DNA of 64,000 bases from Nocardia niwae NBRC 108934 = DSM 45340 (GCF_001613465.1 NZ_BDCK01000028.1:1-64000), one strand, 5' to 3'; shown: positions 1-12,000, counted from the stretch's first letter. Made by a program: numbers and translations. The notes: generated by a model not told the origin, from the letters alone.

Positions 1-2409
1 TTCCCGCGGTTCGACCTTCACCGAGACGAAATCGCGCGGTTTTCCTTCCACGTCGGTCACGTAGTAGTTGGTGCGCAGCGTCGCCTTGATCAGGCCGAGG
101 ATCGCACGCAGGATGCGGTCCGCGTCCAGGCTGACCACCTCGTCGATCCGCCCGCGCACCCGGATCTCCAGTTCCTCCGCGTGCTCGGGGGAGACGGTGT
201 CGGGATCGAAACGCGCCGCGAACAAATCGACGAACAGGCGCGCGATATCCGGATAGGTGAGCAGCACCCGGCAGATATTGGCTTGGCTGTACGGAAAACC
301 GGCCTGCTGCAGATACTTCGCGTAGGTGCGCAGAATCGAGACGGCACGCCACGGCAGCCGACCACGCAGCACGAGCTCGTTGAGACCGTCCGCCTCCGCG
401 CGGCCGTACCACATGGCCTCGAAGGCTTCCACGAACCGCTCGCGCAGCCCGCGCACCTCTGCCTCGAGCACGTCGGCGCGCTTGGAGGACTCGAGCAGTT
501 CCGCGTCCAGATCCCGATCGAGCGAACTGCGCAGCAGCTCCGGACGGGCCAGCAGGCCGAAGTCGTAGATCCACCGCTCACCGCCGGTACCGCCGTCGGC
601 GGCGGTCTCCAGCTCGAGCTGGTACGGCCGCTCGTCGACCACCTCGACGCCGAGGCTCTGCAACAGCGGAAGCACCTGACTCAATGAGATACCGCTACCA
701 CCGACATAGAGCGTGAAGCGCCAGGAACCCGGTGCCGAATCCGGCTTCCGATACAGATATTGGTCGATCCGTCCGTCACGCAGCCGCTCCAGCCGCACGA
801 TGTCCGCGAGCGCGCGGGCCGCGGCGAAATCCTGTTTGTAGCCCTCGGGGAAGGCTTCCGCGTACCGCTGAACCACTGCGGGATCGAGCACCGTCGAGGT
901 GCTCACCTCGTCGTTCAGGCGGTCGTCCCAGGTGCGGCTGGCCTCGGCGAGCAGGTTCTGCAGACGCAGCCGGTTGGGCTCGGAGGTGTCGGCGGCCGGG
1001 GTCGTCCGACGGGAAACCCCGTGTTCGGCCTCCGGCATGCGCACCGTGAAATACACCCGCGCCAAGTCGCTTTCGCCCACCCGCGCGGAATAGTCGATGG
1101 ACACCCCGCCCAGTTCGCGGACCAGGATCTCCTGCATCTCCAACCGCGAGCTGGTGGTGTACCGGTCGCGCGGCAGGTAGACCAGGCAGGCGACATAACG
1201 GCCGTAGGTGTCCGCGCGCAGGAACAGGCGCACCTGGCGGCGCAGGCTCACGCCGAGCACGGCGGTGGCGGTACGGCGCAGCGTCTCCCCGTCGGCGGAG
1301 AACAGCTCGGTGCGCGGGAAGGACTGGATGACCTCGAGCATCGCCTGGCCGGAGAACGAATCCAGGTCGAATCCGCTCTCCTCGATCGCCGAGCGGACCC
1401 GGCGCTCGATCACCGGGATGTCCAGAACGTTCTCGTGCACGGCGGTGACGGTGAAGACACCGATGAACAGATGTTCACCGACGACCGTTCCGTCGGCCTC
1501 GAAGTCGGCGACGCTGACGAAGTACGGATACACCGCACGGTGCACGGTGGCGGGGACCAGCCCCTGGGTCAGCGTCAGCAGCGGCCGGTCACCGCCGTTG
1601 ACCGGCACGTGGAAGTCGGTGCCCACGTCCGGCCGCAGCACGCCGAGGCAGGTGGCGGGCAGAACGGTGGACGTCTCCCGGCCCTGGTCGGAGTCGGTGT
1701 TCAGCCGGTAGCGCGCGTAGCCGAGGAGCGTGAAGTTGCCCCCGGCCAGCCAGCGCAGCAGGTTCGCCGTGTCGGTCAGTTCGGCCGGCTGGAACGGCGC
1801 GGACCCGGATTGCGCGGCCAGGTCCAGGTCGTCGGCCAGCTTGCTCTGCACGTCCTCGATTGCTTCGGTGTCACCGATCACCTGACGCACGTCGTCCACC
1901 ACGTCCGGCACCGCGGACTCGACCTTGGCCAGCAGCGCCGCACTGGTCGACGGATGCAATTGCACGTGCATCCAGGATTCGCGCAGGCCAGCCGCGCCGG
2001 TACCGTCCACCTCGTGCGCGGCGGCGTGCGTGAGCTGTCCCTGCCCGTCCCGCTCGACCTCGAATATCGGGTGGATGATCTCGCTGACGCTCACGCCGAT
2101 CCGGCTCAGCGACGAACTGATCGACTCGACCAGCAGCGGCATGTCGTCGGTGACGATCTGTACCGCCGCACCGATTCCGGAGCCGTCATCCGGGTGATAC
2201 ACCCGCACCAGCGCGCGACCGGGGCGGCGCATCATCGCCAGCTCCAGGTGCCTGCGGAAGATCTGGGTGATGCCGGTGATCGCACAGTCCACATCGCCCG
2301 CGTCGACGTGGCGGAAGTACGCCTCCTCGAGCGTCGCGAGTTCGCCGCGCAGCGACTGCGGCAAACCCGCGGCCCACGCCGCGCTGGACAATTCGGACGA
2401 GACGGTCAT
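1..2409 (-). CDS. gdh: NAD-dependent glutamate dehydrogenase, large type (N-terminal half; continues past the left edge)
   Basis: Oxidative deamination of glutamate to 2-oxoglutarate with NAD, in the cytoplasm. The reading frame is open for 803 codons from the ATG at 2407-2409 down to base 1. It gives the N-terminal half of a protein that in this family is about 1,600 residues, so the catalytic Rossmann part lies outside the window. A GAGGGAG Shine-Dalgarno stands 9-10 bases before the ATG, which fixes the start. The N-terminal region reads as the ACT-like regulatory part of the large NAD-GDH, with segments such as MPLLVESISSSL and FTLLGYARYRL. The order gdh, ettA, SSB matches Rv2476c-Rv2478c of M. 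tuberculosis. Confident. Confidence 0.9.
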   Translation of the reverse strand, partial: MTVSSELSSAAWAAGLPQSLRGELATLEEAYFRHVDAGDVDCAITGITQIFRRHLELAMMRRPGRALVRVYHPDDGSGIGAAVQIVTDDMPLLVESISSSLSRIGVSVSEIIHPIFEVERDGQGQLTHAAAHEVDGTGAAGLRESWMHVQLHPSTSAALLAKVESAVPDVVDDVRQVIGDTEAIEDVQSKLADDLDLAAQSGSAPFQPAELTDTANLLRWLAGGNFTLLGYARYRLNTDSDQGRETSTVLPATCLGVLRPDVGTDFHVPVNGGDRPLLTLTQGLVPATVHRAVYPYFVSVADFEADGTVVGEHLFIGVFTVTAVHENVLDIPVIERRVRSAIEESGFDLDSFSGQAMLEVIQSFPRTELFSADGETLRRTATAVLGVSLRRQVRLFLRADTYGRYVACLVYLPRDRYTTSSRLEMQEILVRELGGVSIDYSARVGESDLARVYFTVRMPEAEHGVSRRTTPAADTSEPNRLRLQNLLAEASRTWDDRLNDEVSTSTVLDPAVVQRYAEAFPEGYKQDFAAARALADIVRLERLRDGRIDQYLYRKPDSAPGSWRFTLYVGGSGISLSQVLPLLQSLGVEVVDERPYQLELETAADGGTGGERWIYDFGLLARPELLRSSLDRDLDAELLESSKRADVLEAEVRGLRERFVEAFEAMWYGRAEADGLNELVLRGRLPWRAVSILRTYAKYLQQAGFPYSQANICRVLLTYPDIARLFVDLFAARFDPDTVSPEHAEELEIRVRGRIDEVVSLDADRILRAILGLIKATLRTNYYVTDVEGKPRDFVSVKVEPRE

Positions 2410-2599
2410 TTTTCGCCAACTCCCTCGGATATCGGTTCCGTAACAAAGTGACGCCGGTCCGAGGGTAACTGCGCGCCGATGACGCGTGGGTGAAATCCCT
2501 TTCGACATCCAGGTGTTCACCACGACCGCAAAATTCGCCGCTCGTGTGCCGGGGTCGCACGCGGCGACCTCGGGCACAGCACAGAATCGGACGCTAACG

Positions 2600-2722
2600 T
2601 CAGGTGAGCGCTACAGGTCGTATCCGTGGCGGCAGCGGCGCCGCACCGGTACCTCGGGTCAGCTCGGCCACCGCGCCGGCGGTCGAAGCCACCGATTGCT
2701 CGAACTGCGCCTGCGCATTCAC
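2600..2722 (-). CDS. possible 40-residue small protein
   Basis: A short frame of 40 codons starts at a GTG (2720-2722) preceded by a GGGAG Shine-Dalgarno at good spacing and ends in TGA. The product begins VNAQAQFEQSV and ends in a Pro/Arg-rich tail. Its third-position GC is lower than that of the neighbouring genes, and no family is recognised. It sits between ettA and gdh on the same strand. It could be a real small protein or a chance frame. Confidence 0.28.
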   Translation of the reverse strand: MNAQAQFEQSVASTAGAVAELTRGTGAAPLPPRIRPVALT

Positions 2723-3041
2723 GTCTCCCACCCTAGCGAGCTACGCACGGGTAGGTGTCACTCCTGTTCCGCGTTCGCGACAAAGACTTTTCGCGCCGTC
2801 CCACCGAGAGGGTTCGGCCCCCACGTCCGGCTCCGTTCTCCAGCCTCGCCGCCTCCCACGGCGCATGAGCAAACACCAGGCAGCAGCCGCCCCGACACAC
2901 GCCCGCAGGGGCAGCGGCTTACGCACGGCGAAATCGACTCGCCGACATCCGGTCCGCCCGCCACGCACATCGAACGGTGACGGTGCGCGGCGAGTTGCAG
3001 GGCGGGATGGGTGCGGCCGGTGCACCCACCCCGCGCCGAAC
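2723..3041. other. intergenic, nothing recognised
   Basis: This stretch lies downstream of ettA. Several overlapping open frames exist on both strands, but they look like GC-driven chance frames, and no convincing hairpin or repeat was seen. Confidence 0.5.
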
Positions 3042-4718
<1,677 letters not shown>

Positions 4719-4726
4719 AAGTGTGA

Positions 4727-4732
4727 AGCCTA
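4727..4732 (-). promoter_or_regulatory. -10 box (TAGGCT) of ettA, leaderless
   Basis: TAGGCT lies 9-14 bases before the ettA ATG with no Shine-Dalgarno between, so transcription probably begins at or within two bases of the start codon. Confidence 0.5.
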
Positions 4733-4798
4733 TCGGTGCGGGAGATGAGGGGACGAAGCAGAGCTACCGTGCCGCCAGGACGAAATCCGGTCGAGCGA

Positions 4799-5296
4799 TC
4801 AAGCGTCGACTGGCTCGGGCGCGCTGCCGCGAGTCGGTGCCGAATCGACGGTAGCGCCATTCTCCCCCGGCGCGTCACCGACCGGCACCCGACCTTCAGC
4901 GCTCGGAGGCTCGGAAGTATTCCGTGCGGGCAGCTCGGACAACCGCGTCAGCTGGGCGGTGCACCGGGACAGGTCCGGTCCGACCACGGTGGCGCGCATC
5001 TCCAGATCCCGGCGTTCCACGCCGTCTTTGCTGCGGTACTCGTGCGAGCGCAACTGGCCGTAGGCGATGACCGGATCACCGCGCCGCAGGGACGCGTCGA
5101 CACCCGCCACCAGCCGCCGCCAGCAGCTGACTGTGAGATACAACGTGCCGTTGTCAACCCATTGCCCCGACGCGTGATCGAGCCGACGGGAATTGCTCGC
5201 CAGCCGGAAGGTGACCACCTGCTCGCCGTTGGTGAGATCACGCTTGACCGGATGGGTCGCGATCGTTCCGATCACCGTCGCGTTCGCCTCGTACAT
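4799..5296 (-). CDS. single-stranded DNA-binding protein (second SSB type)
   Basis: 165 residues with an N-terminal OB fold (about 1-110). Visible are the typical opening MYEANATVIGTI, the internal motif VVTFRLASNSRR and a HEYRSKDGVERRD segment, followed by a poorly ordered acidic/proline tail. The ATG at 5294-5296 is chosen because AAGGGGCG stands 6-8 bases upstream; an in-frame ATG seven codons earlier has no such site and would swallow it. The tail lacks the acidic DDIPF-type tip of the replicative SSB, so this is more likely the accessory SSB found near gdh/ettA in mycobacteria (Rv2478c position). Confidence 0.85.
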   Translation of the reverse strand: MYEANATVIGTIATHPVKRDLTNGEQVVTFRLASNSRRLDHASGQWVDNGTLYLTVSCWRRLVAGVDASLRRGDPVIAYGQLRSHEYRSKDGVERRDLEMRATVVGPDLSRCTAQLTRLSELPARNTSEPPSAEGRVPVGDAPGENGATVDSAPTRGSAPEPVDA

Positions 5297-5457
5297 GATT
5301 ACGCCCCTTCGCATTCGGATCCGGGCCTGCCCGGAATTTCCTCCCCCTCCAGGAGGGCAATTCCAGGGTGCGCCGATTCCGCGAGCGCCGATCGACCCGT
5401 TCCCGGAATGTGCACAACTCCCGAGGATGTGAAGTCCGAGCTTTTCCGCTTGCGCGG

Positions 5458-6426
5458 TCAGAACACCGCCACGTCGGTATTGGCTCCGCACAGGACGATC
5501 ACCGGTCGCTCGTCGGGCGCGGGAACGTAGGCGCCGCTGTGCACGGCCGCCAGCGCCGCGGCGCCGGCCACTTCGACCAGGATGCGGAATTCGCGCCACA
5601 GGTACTCGCGCGCCGCGGTGATCGCGTCGTCGCTCACCAGCACCGACCGCACGTCGTGCCTGCGGGCGACGTCCAGGGCGATGTCACCGATCCGGGTCGG
5701 CCCCAGAGTGTCGGCGGTGAGCCCGGACCCGACGATGTCGACGGGACGGTCCTCCGCCAGGGCGGCGCGCAGGACAGCCGCGCCCTCGGGCTCGACCCCG
5801 ATCACCTGCTGACGGCGCCCGACCGCGGCCGCGATCCCGGCGACCAGTCCGCCGCCGCCCACCGCGGCCAGCACCGGCGGCCGCCCGCGCACCTGCTCTT
5901 CGAGTTCCAGCCCGACCACACCGATGCCCGCCACCACCGCGGGCAGGTCGTAGCCGTGCAGCAGCAGCGCGCCGCGTTCGGCGGCCAGCTCGGTCGCGTA
6001 CGCCAAGGCCTCGGCATAGGTGGTGCCGTGCCAGAGCACTTCCGCGCCGTGCGACCACATGGCGGCGACCTTCGTATGCGGCGCCGTCTCCGGGACGACG
6101 ACCGTGCACGTCTTGTCCAGCCGGGCCGCGGCGAGCGCGGCGGCGATACCCGCGTTGCCCGCGGAGGCGATCACCACCTGATCGACCCCGTCACCCGACT
6201 CCAGCAGTGCGTTGAGACTGCCGCGCACCTTGAACGTCCCACCGTGCTGGAGATGCTCGAGTTTCATCGTCACCGGCACCGGGCCCGATGGGCTCGCCAC
6301 GGACGTGTGGAACACCGGCGTCTTGCGGATCCGGCCCGCCAGCCGCCTGCGCGCGGATCGCACGTGCGACCGTTCCACCCGCCCGGCCGGTCTGTGTGGG
6401 GAGACCATGGTGGCGCGTTCACTCAC
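5458..6426 (-). CDS. threonine dehydratase-like PLP enzyme (fold type II)
   Basis: 322 residues, probably a serine/threonine ammonia-lyase or a related beta-replacing PLP enzyme in the cytoplasm. Seen directly: the PLP lysine K66 in GGTFKVRGS, the substrate loop SAGNAG (about 88-93) and the glycine-rich phosphate cradle VGGGGL. The C-terminal ACT regulatory domain of biosynthetic IlvA is absent, so this is the short catabolic or serine-racemase-like form. The start ATG overlaps the stop of the upstream copper gene by four bases (ATGA, 6423-6426), so the two are translationally coupled. The exact substrate cannot be told from sequence. Confidence 0.82.
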   Translation of the reverse strand: MSERATMVSPHRPAGRVERSHVRSARRRLAGRIRKTPVFHTSVASPSGPVPVTMKLEHLQHGGTFKVRGSLNALLESGDGVDQVVIASAGNAGIAAALAAARLDKTCTVVVPETAPHTKVAAMWSHGAEVLWHGTTYAEALAYATELAAERGALLLHGYDLPAVVAGIGVVGLELEEQVRGRPPVLAAVGGGGLVAGIAAAVGRRQQVIGVEPEGAAVLRAALAEDRPVDIVGSGLTADTLGPTRIGDIALDVARRHDVRSVLVSDDAITAAREYLWREFRILVEVAGAAALAAVHSGAYVPAPDERPVIVLCGANTDVAVF

Positions 6427-8456
6427 TTACGCACTTCTCCATCTCGCTTGGCCAGTTCGGCGAACATCGCGTTGTGTGCGGCGAGTGCGGCGTCGTTGTC
6501 GCGTTCGGCGGCTCGATCGGTGCGCTGCGCGAGCCGATGGTCGCTGCGCGACCATTGGATCAGCAAAGCCAGCATCACCACCACCAGGGGCACCTCTCCG
6601 CTGGCCCAGGCGAGGCTGCCACCGGTGCGCTGGTCGCCGAGCAGATCGCCGTTCCAACCGAGACCGAGACCGCGATAGAACCAGCCGCCGAGCACCGTGG
6701 TCATGCTCATCAGCGCGATGCCGAAGAACGCGTGGAACGGCAGGGAGCCGAACACCATCGCGAGCTTGGTCAGCGGCTCCACCTGCCGCGGCTTGGGATC
6801 GATGCCGATCACCACCCAGTAGAACAGGTAGCCGCTGAGCAGGAAGTGCACGTTCATCAGCAGGTGGGCGGCGTGCGAGTCGGCGTAGGCATCGAAGATG
6901 CCGCCCAGGTAAAGCGCGTAGAACCCGCCGACGAAGATCGCCGAGGCCACGATCGGGTGGGTCAGGAACCGCGACACCGGATTGTGCACGGCGGCGAGCA
7001 GCCATTCCCGCGGACCCGGCACGCCGCCGCGGCCCGCCGGGGGCAGCGCGCGCAACGCCAGCGTCACGGCGCCTCCGAGTGCGAACAGGATCGGCGCCAG
7101 CATCGACAACGCCATGTGCGCCCCCATATGGACGCTGAACATCGCGGGCGAGTACCGGCCGACTCCCGACGAGGTCGCGACGAGCAGCACAGCGCAGCCG
7201 GACAGCCAGGCGAGCGTCCGGCCGGCCGGCCATGCGTCGCCCCGTGCGCGCAGGCGCCGCACGCCGAGCAGGTACAGCACCGCGAGCACAACCGAAAGGG
7301 TCCCGAAGATCAGATCGAACCGCCAGTCGAACACCAGGCGGGCGAAATCGGGCGGCCCGGCCAGGTCGTAGCCCAGTTCGACTTCCACGGGAGTCGGGAC
7401 GGAATCCGGCGGTGGCGGCGGCGTGCGGCCGAGCCCCACCGCGAGGCCGATGGTCGCGGCGAAGATCAGCACCTCGACGCCCGCGTAGCGGATCAGGGCC
7501 CTGCGATCGCCGGGATCGGCCGCGAGAGCGGGTAGCGCGGCGCGGCGCTGCAGGTAGCCGAACACACCGAGGATCGCCAGCGCGACGGCCTTGGCCAGCA
7601 CCAACCTGCCGTAGGTGCTGGTGAACAGCTCGTCCAGCGGCACCCGGACCCAGGAGTTGATCACGCCGCTGACCGCGATCACGGCGAACGCTCCCGTGGC
7701 GGCCAGCGAGAAGCGCCGCGCCGCCACGTCGGTGTACGCGCCCCCGCGCACGGCGTGTGCCAGCACCGCGAACAGGCCGCCGGCCCAGACGGCGGAGGAG
7801 ATCAGGTGCAGGATCAGGCTGTTGGTCGCGACGTCGTGCGACCCGCCCGAGGAGGAATGCCCGGTCAGCGCCAACGGCATCACGGTGGCGATCGCGGCGC
7901 CGAGCAGGACCGGAGTCCAGCCCCAGCGCAGCGCGAGGCGGCAACCGATCGCGACGATCAGGGCGAAGACTACGGTCGTCCGCCAGGCTCCGGCCAGCTC
8001 GATCTGACCGATTGCCCGCCAGAGGCCGTCCGGCCGCAGCACCTCCCCCACCGGCCGGCCCGTGGTGTCCGAGACCGTCAGCGGTACCAGGAGCGCCGCA
8101 CAGCACGCCCACAGCACCGCGAAGTTCGATGCCCTGCGCACCGCCCGATACCCGCCCACGTCCAGCAACCCATTGCGCTGGGGTGGCACGAGGAAGGCCG
8201 CGAACAGCAGCGAACCGACCGTCAGCGCCGCCGCCAGATCGGCGAGCGCCCGGATCGCGGGCAGTCCGTAGGTGGTCGGCGCGCCCGGGTCGGGGATGCC
8301 GAGCAGACTCAGCGCCTGGGCCGCCGACAGCCCCACCACCAGCGCCGCGACCACGGCCGCGATGGCGCCGGCCAGCGCGGTGACCGTCGCGAACCTCGCC
8401 CCGGACCGGGCGGCCTCGGCTCGGGGAGCGGCGGACGAGGTGGGGACGGACGACAT
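6423..8456 (-). CDS. CopD-CtaG fusion: copper transport / cytochrome c oxidase assembly membrane protein
   Basis: 677 residues and strongly hydrophobic, with more than a dozen predicted membrane helices. The first half (about 1-360) is CopD-like, with the conserved HSSSGGSHDVATNSLILHL segment. The second half (about 390-640) is of the caa3-type CtaG family, with FSVHMGAHMALSMLAP, HPIVASAIFVGGFYALYL and HAAHLLMNVHFLLSGYLFYW, whose histidines are candidate copper ligands. It probably feeds copper to cytochrome oxidase, as proposed for mycobacterial Rv0102-type proteins. The start is the ATG at 8456, 25 codons inside the longest frame, because TACGCT lies 8-13 bases upstream with no Shine-Dalgarno. 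Confidence 0.88.
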   Translation of the reverse strand: MSSVPTSSAAPRAEAARSGARFATVTALAGAIAAVVAALVVGLSAAQALSLLGIPDPGAPTTYGLPAIRALADLAAALTVGSLLFAAFLVPPQRNGLLDVGGYRAVRRASNFAVLWACCAALLVPLTVSDTTGRPVGEVLRPDGLWRAIGQIELAGAWRTTVVFALIVAIGCRLALRWGWTPVLLGAAIATVMPLALTGHSSSGGSHDVATNSLILHLISSAVWAGGLFAVLAHAVRGGAYTDVAARRFSLAATGAFAVIAVSGVINSWVRVPLDELFTSTYGRLVLAKAVALAILGVFGYLQRRAALPALAADPGDRRALIRYAGVEVLIFAATIGLAVGLGRTPPPPPDSVPTPVEVELGYDLAGPPDFARLVFDWRFDLIFGTLSVVLAVLYLLGVRRLRARGDAWPAGRTLAWLSGCAVLLVATSSGVGRYSPAMFSVHMGAHMALSMLAPILFALGGAVTLALRALPPAGRGGVPGPREWLLAAVHNPVSRFLTHPIVASAIFVGGFYALYLGGIFDAYADSHAAHLLMNVHFLLSGYLFYWVVIGIDPKPRQVEPLTKLAMVFGSLPFHAFFGIALMSMTTVLGGWFYRGLGLGWNGDLLGDQRTGGSLAWASGEVPLVVVMLALLIQWSRSDHRLAQRTDRAAERDNDAALAAHNAMFAELAKRDGEVRK

Positions 8457-8463
8457 ACGACTG

Positions 8464-8469
8464 AGCGTA
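8464..8469 (-). promoter_or_regulatory. -10 box (TACGCT) of the CopD-CtaG gene, leaderless
   Basis: TACGCT ends eight bases before the ATG and there is no ribosome-binding site, so the messenger is probably leaderless. Confidence 0.5.
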
Positions 8470-8657
8470 GTTCGGCGAGTATTCCGTGGCCCGGTCGGGT
8501 TTGTACCGATATCCTGGCCGCGGATCACCACCGGCGCGTCACCTACTGTCTCGGGATGGCTGAAACGTTGCTAACGCTGAGAATCCGCCCACCTGGACGG
8601 TCGCTATAATCGACCCGCTGGACAGCACGGCCAATGTCGGCCATCGTGGAACCCGCT

Positions 8658-8731
8658 GCCTCCGTAGCTCAGTTGGATAGAGCAAGGGCCTTCTAATCCC
8701 TAGGTCGCAGGTTCGATTCCTGCCGGGGGCG
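8658..8731 (+). tRNA. tRNA-Arg (anticodon TCT)
   Basis: A full cloverleaf can be drawn: acceptor GCCTCCG paired with CGGGGGC (one G-T pair), D arm GCTC...GAGC, anticodon loop TTCTAAT giving TCT, and a T arm GCAGG-TTCGATT-CCTGC. CCA is not encoded. It stands at the 3' side of the giant-gene operon, which runs towards it. Confidence 0.95.
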
Positions 8732-8737
8732 CAGCAG

Positions 8738-8770
8738 CCCCTGTGACCTGCCTACACCGGGTCGCAGGGG
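8738..8770 (+). terminator. hairpin behind tRNA-Arg
   Basis: A 10-bp stem (CCCCTGTGAC with GTCGCAGGGG, one G-T pair) and a 13-base loop directly after the tRNA. Only a weak T-rich tail follows. It probably ends the tRNA transcript. Confidence 0.55.
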
Positions 8771-9083
8771 TATTACCCACCGAGCCCGATGCTCAAACAC
8801 CATGGAACTCAGCCCGTGGACCTTCCGCATGGGGCCGAGTCGGCCGAAGACTTCGCGAGCGAGTTGCGGCAGCCCGACAGGGCGCCGGGAACGATCACCA
8901 CCCGCTGTCGCAAAGTTCTGCCGGGCTTGCGCTCAGGTCGGCCGGACAGCGAGCGCGATCGAGCGACCGTCATCCCATCGGTCCGACTCCGGACCCGTCG
9001 TCGCCCCGAGGACCCGGACCGCGGCACCCCGGTGGATCTTCCGCTGGTTCGTGTCGATGCTTGCGGAGGCCGCGGTATGCCGA
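8771..9083. other. intergenic between the tRNA-Arg hairpin and the giant gene, nothing recognised
   Basis: No convincing gene, terminator or direct repeat of the tRNA 3' end was found here by eye. A terminator for the 20.9-kb gene would be expected but is not evident. Confidence 0.4.
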
Positions 9084-12000
9084 TCAAACACCGGGACGGT
9101 CTCGCTGATATGTGTCGACGTGTACCGGCCTTATCTCCGGCGGTCGGAGTTTCGTGACGTACTCGTGGATGACCCATTGCGGCGTACCGACGGAAATGCC
9201 GTTGATCTCCGCGTCGGCAAATCCGACCGCGATGGCCTCGCGTGGATGAATTCTGGTCTTGGTCGAATCTTCGAAGGCGTACGAGGGCAGGTGGCTGCGC
9301 CATTCCCCATAGCTCTCGGTCAACCCGTACCTCATCAACTTTCCGTGGGCCTCCCTCAGTACAGCGGCGAGATCATCGCTGAGCGCATAGTGGGTGGCAT
9401 GGTCGATCGCGTGGGCGAATTCGTGGCAGACATCGTCCGCATAGGTTTGCGCACTGCTCGGATGCAGTCCATACAGGCGACGACGGGCGCTGTCGGCCAG
9501 AGCGCTCTCCCTATCGGACGCGTACTGCAAACTGAATGTCAATACGGTTCGGGCGGGGGAAAGCGCGCCGGTCTCGACGTTCTTCGTCCATAGACCGCGG
9601 GCAGAGGCGCGCGCGCCCACCAAGAAATCGATCTTCAAGACGCGAATGTTGGTCATGAGCTTGCGGAAACCGGGAGCGTACCGATACTTGCCCAGCAGGT
9701 CATCCAATTTCCCCAGGATTTCCCGGACCACATTCTCCGGGATGTGGGGACTGATGAGCCCGGACAGCTCGATATAGGGGTGATCGAGCTCGAATTTCGC
9801 GACCAATCTGGTCCTGGCCTGCGCTTTGTCGTCCAGCCCTGCCATCCACAGCGGATGCTCAGGGGCGTGCTGCGCCACCTCACGCAACGCGGACATAGCC
9901 GCCATCTGCGTGTCGAGCACTGTCCTCGAGATCGACCCGGGAAACGCCAGTTGCGCCAGCCACTCCCCAGCGGACTTCACCAGCCGTCCGATTTCGACGA
10001 TGTCCTGCCGATGGAGGTGGTGGTCCTGCCACACGCTGCGGCCGTTGACGTGGCGGACGAAGGCGGCGGCGAAAGGGCTGGTTTTGCCGGTGATCGCCGC
10101 GAAGAGGCCCAACATGTCGACCGCGCGGGGGTTGTCGAGCGCTCCCTCGGCCACGTAATCCCGGTAGAGGACATGGTAAACAGGTGGCTCCAGTCGCACC
10201 TCGGCGATCGGCGCGCCCATCACTTTGCCGATTATCGCTTTCGTCCACTCCGACATGGCCTGGTCGACATCGTCGTAGACCTCCCGGAGGACATGTGTGT
10301 CGTCCTCGAAGGTCAGCAACTCGATCGTGACTCCCGGACGGCCCTGCATGGCCTGGATCTGCTTCACATCGGGTGCCTCCGCGACCTTGTCGGGCCCTCT
10401 CGTGTTTTCGCCCGCCCACTCGAGCGACGTCGTCTGTTCCGGAGACGGGCTGTCGGTCGGCCGGGACCACCGAGTGGTATCCGACGGCTCGGGGCGATGG
10501 GTGGAATCAGCCGGGTCGGACGCTCCGGTCCGAGTGCTCGAGCGTGACCACGGCGTCGACTCTCTCGCTTTATCCGGTCCGGCATCATCTGGCCGCTCCG
10601 GTGAGCGGTTCCCGATGGGCCCGGATGGGCGATCGCCTTCCTCTGGCCCCGAATCGTCTGTCTGTACCGCGTCGGCGGCCTCGGGCGGCCGACCGCCGAT
10701 GAACCCGCCGGGCCGGTCCGGGCCGGGCGGCGTAATGGTTTTCTCGAACAGCATGGGGGGTTCGTAAGCGACACCCTCAAGGGGAACGGTCCCCATCATT
10801 CGCACCCGGAGTCGCCCACCGTGCACCTCGACCGCCAGCGCACCGGTGTACTTCAGGCCACCCCAGCGTCGTGATGCCCGCCCGACCGCCGCGGATACCG
10901 CAGAGTTCACCTGATCCACACCGAAAAGCGTTGCCAGCCCCGCCAACTGCGCGGAGTCCACGTGGACGATGCTATTTCGAGTTACCCACAGGTGAACCGA
11001 CCAGGAATCCGTTTCGCCCGTCCGACCTCGCCACTCGAACGTGCCGAACCCCTTGCCCAGCAACTCCGACTCCAGAGCTCGACGGGCGCGGACCACGGTC
11101 GATCCGGACAGCATTCCGGAGACCGCGAAGCCGTTGTCGTCGTCTCTGCTCGCCAGAGAAACTTCGACGCTGTCGCCACCCGCGGCTGCCAGACCATAGT
11201 TCACCAGCGACGCAGCGACCTCGAGCAGTCGGGCGGGGACCGAGGTGGTGGCCGCTCCGAGAGAAGTCAGCGCCTCCGCCAGAGAATCTCGTACCTGCGA
11301 CGCAGGTGTATCGGGTGCGAACACCGCGGATGAACGGCCGGGCGAACCGTCCGAATCGGCTGGGGAGTCCGATGGGCGGCTGCCGATGTTGCCGTCGGGG
11401 CGGTTGTGCGCGCTGCCCGGACCATCTTGTGGCTGAACGAATGTGGCGACCACTTCCTCGGTGTCGGGGTGGAACATGACACCGCTGGACTCGGAGACCC
11501 ACCTCGTCATCCGCTCGTGGAAGGCCTGGAACACCGGTGAAACCTGTTCGGGTTCGGCACCCGGGTCGGCGTCGCCGTACCGCACGATGATGTGCTCGCC
11601 CGCACGATGAACGACTACGTCGACGTGTCCGGGCGCTCGGCGCAATGGCCCGAGTGTCAGTGGCACCCGCACCTCGTCGGGGCTTTGGGTGATCTTTTCG
11701 CTATCGGTCCGCACCCAGAAACGGTCGGCGTACGCGCCGAAGGTCGCCTCGATGCTGTTCAGCAGGCCCCACTTGCGCATAGTGAACAGATCCGGCAGCG
11801 AGGGCAATTCGCCCTGCCACAGCCGACCGAGGGATTCGTTGTTGAAATTGGTGTCGGTGAGGTCGAATCCTGCCCGTATCAGCACATCGCGCAATTGGGT
11901 TGTGCACATCGGGTCGGACAGGCCGCCCAACGCATAGGGATGCAGTTGCCCGACCGGGCGGCCGTCCTCGTCGGTGAAGACCACACCCCAGCCGGCCGCC

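Noticed and set aside
760..2451. Plus-strand frame of 563 codons opposite gdh
   Set aside because: Shadow frame. The minus-strand reading gives a clear glutamate dehydrogenase.
6199..10700. GHKL ATPase domain at residues 6200-6425 of the giant protein
   Set aside because: Only the N-box-like segment is suggestive. The G1 and G2 glycine boxes are not convincing, so it is left unassigned. The relevant DNA is about 10700-11390.
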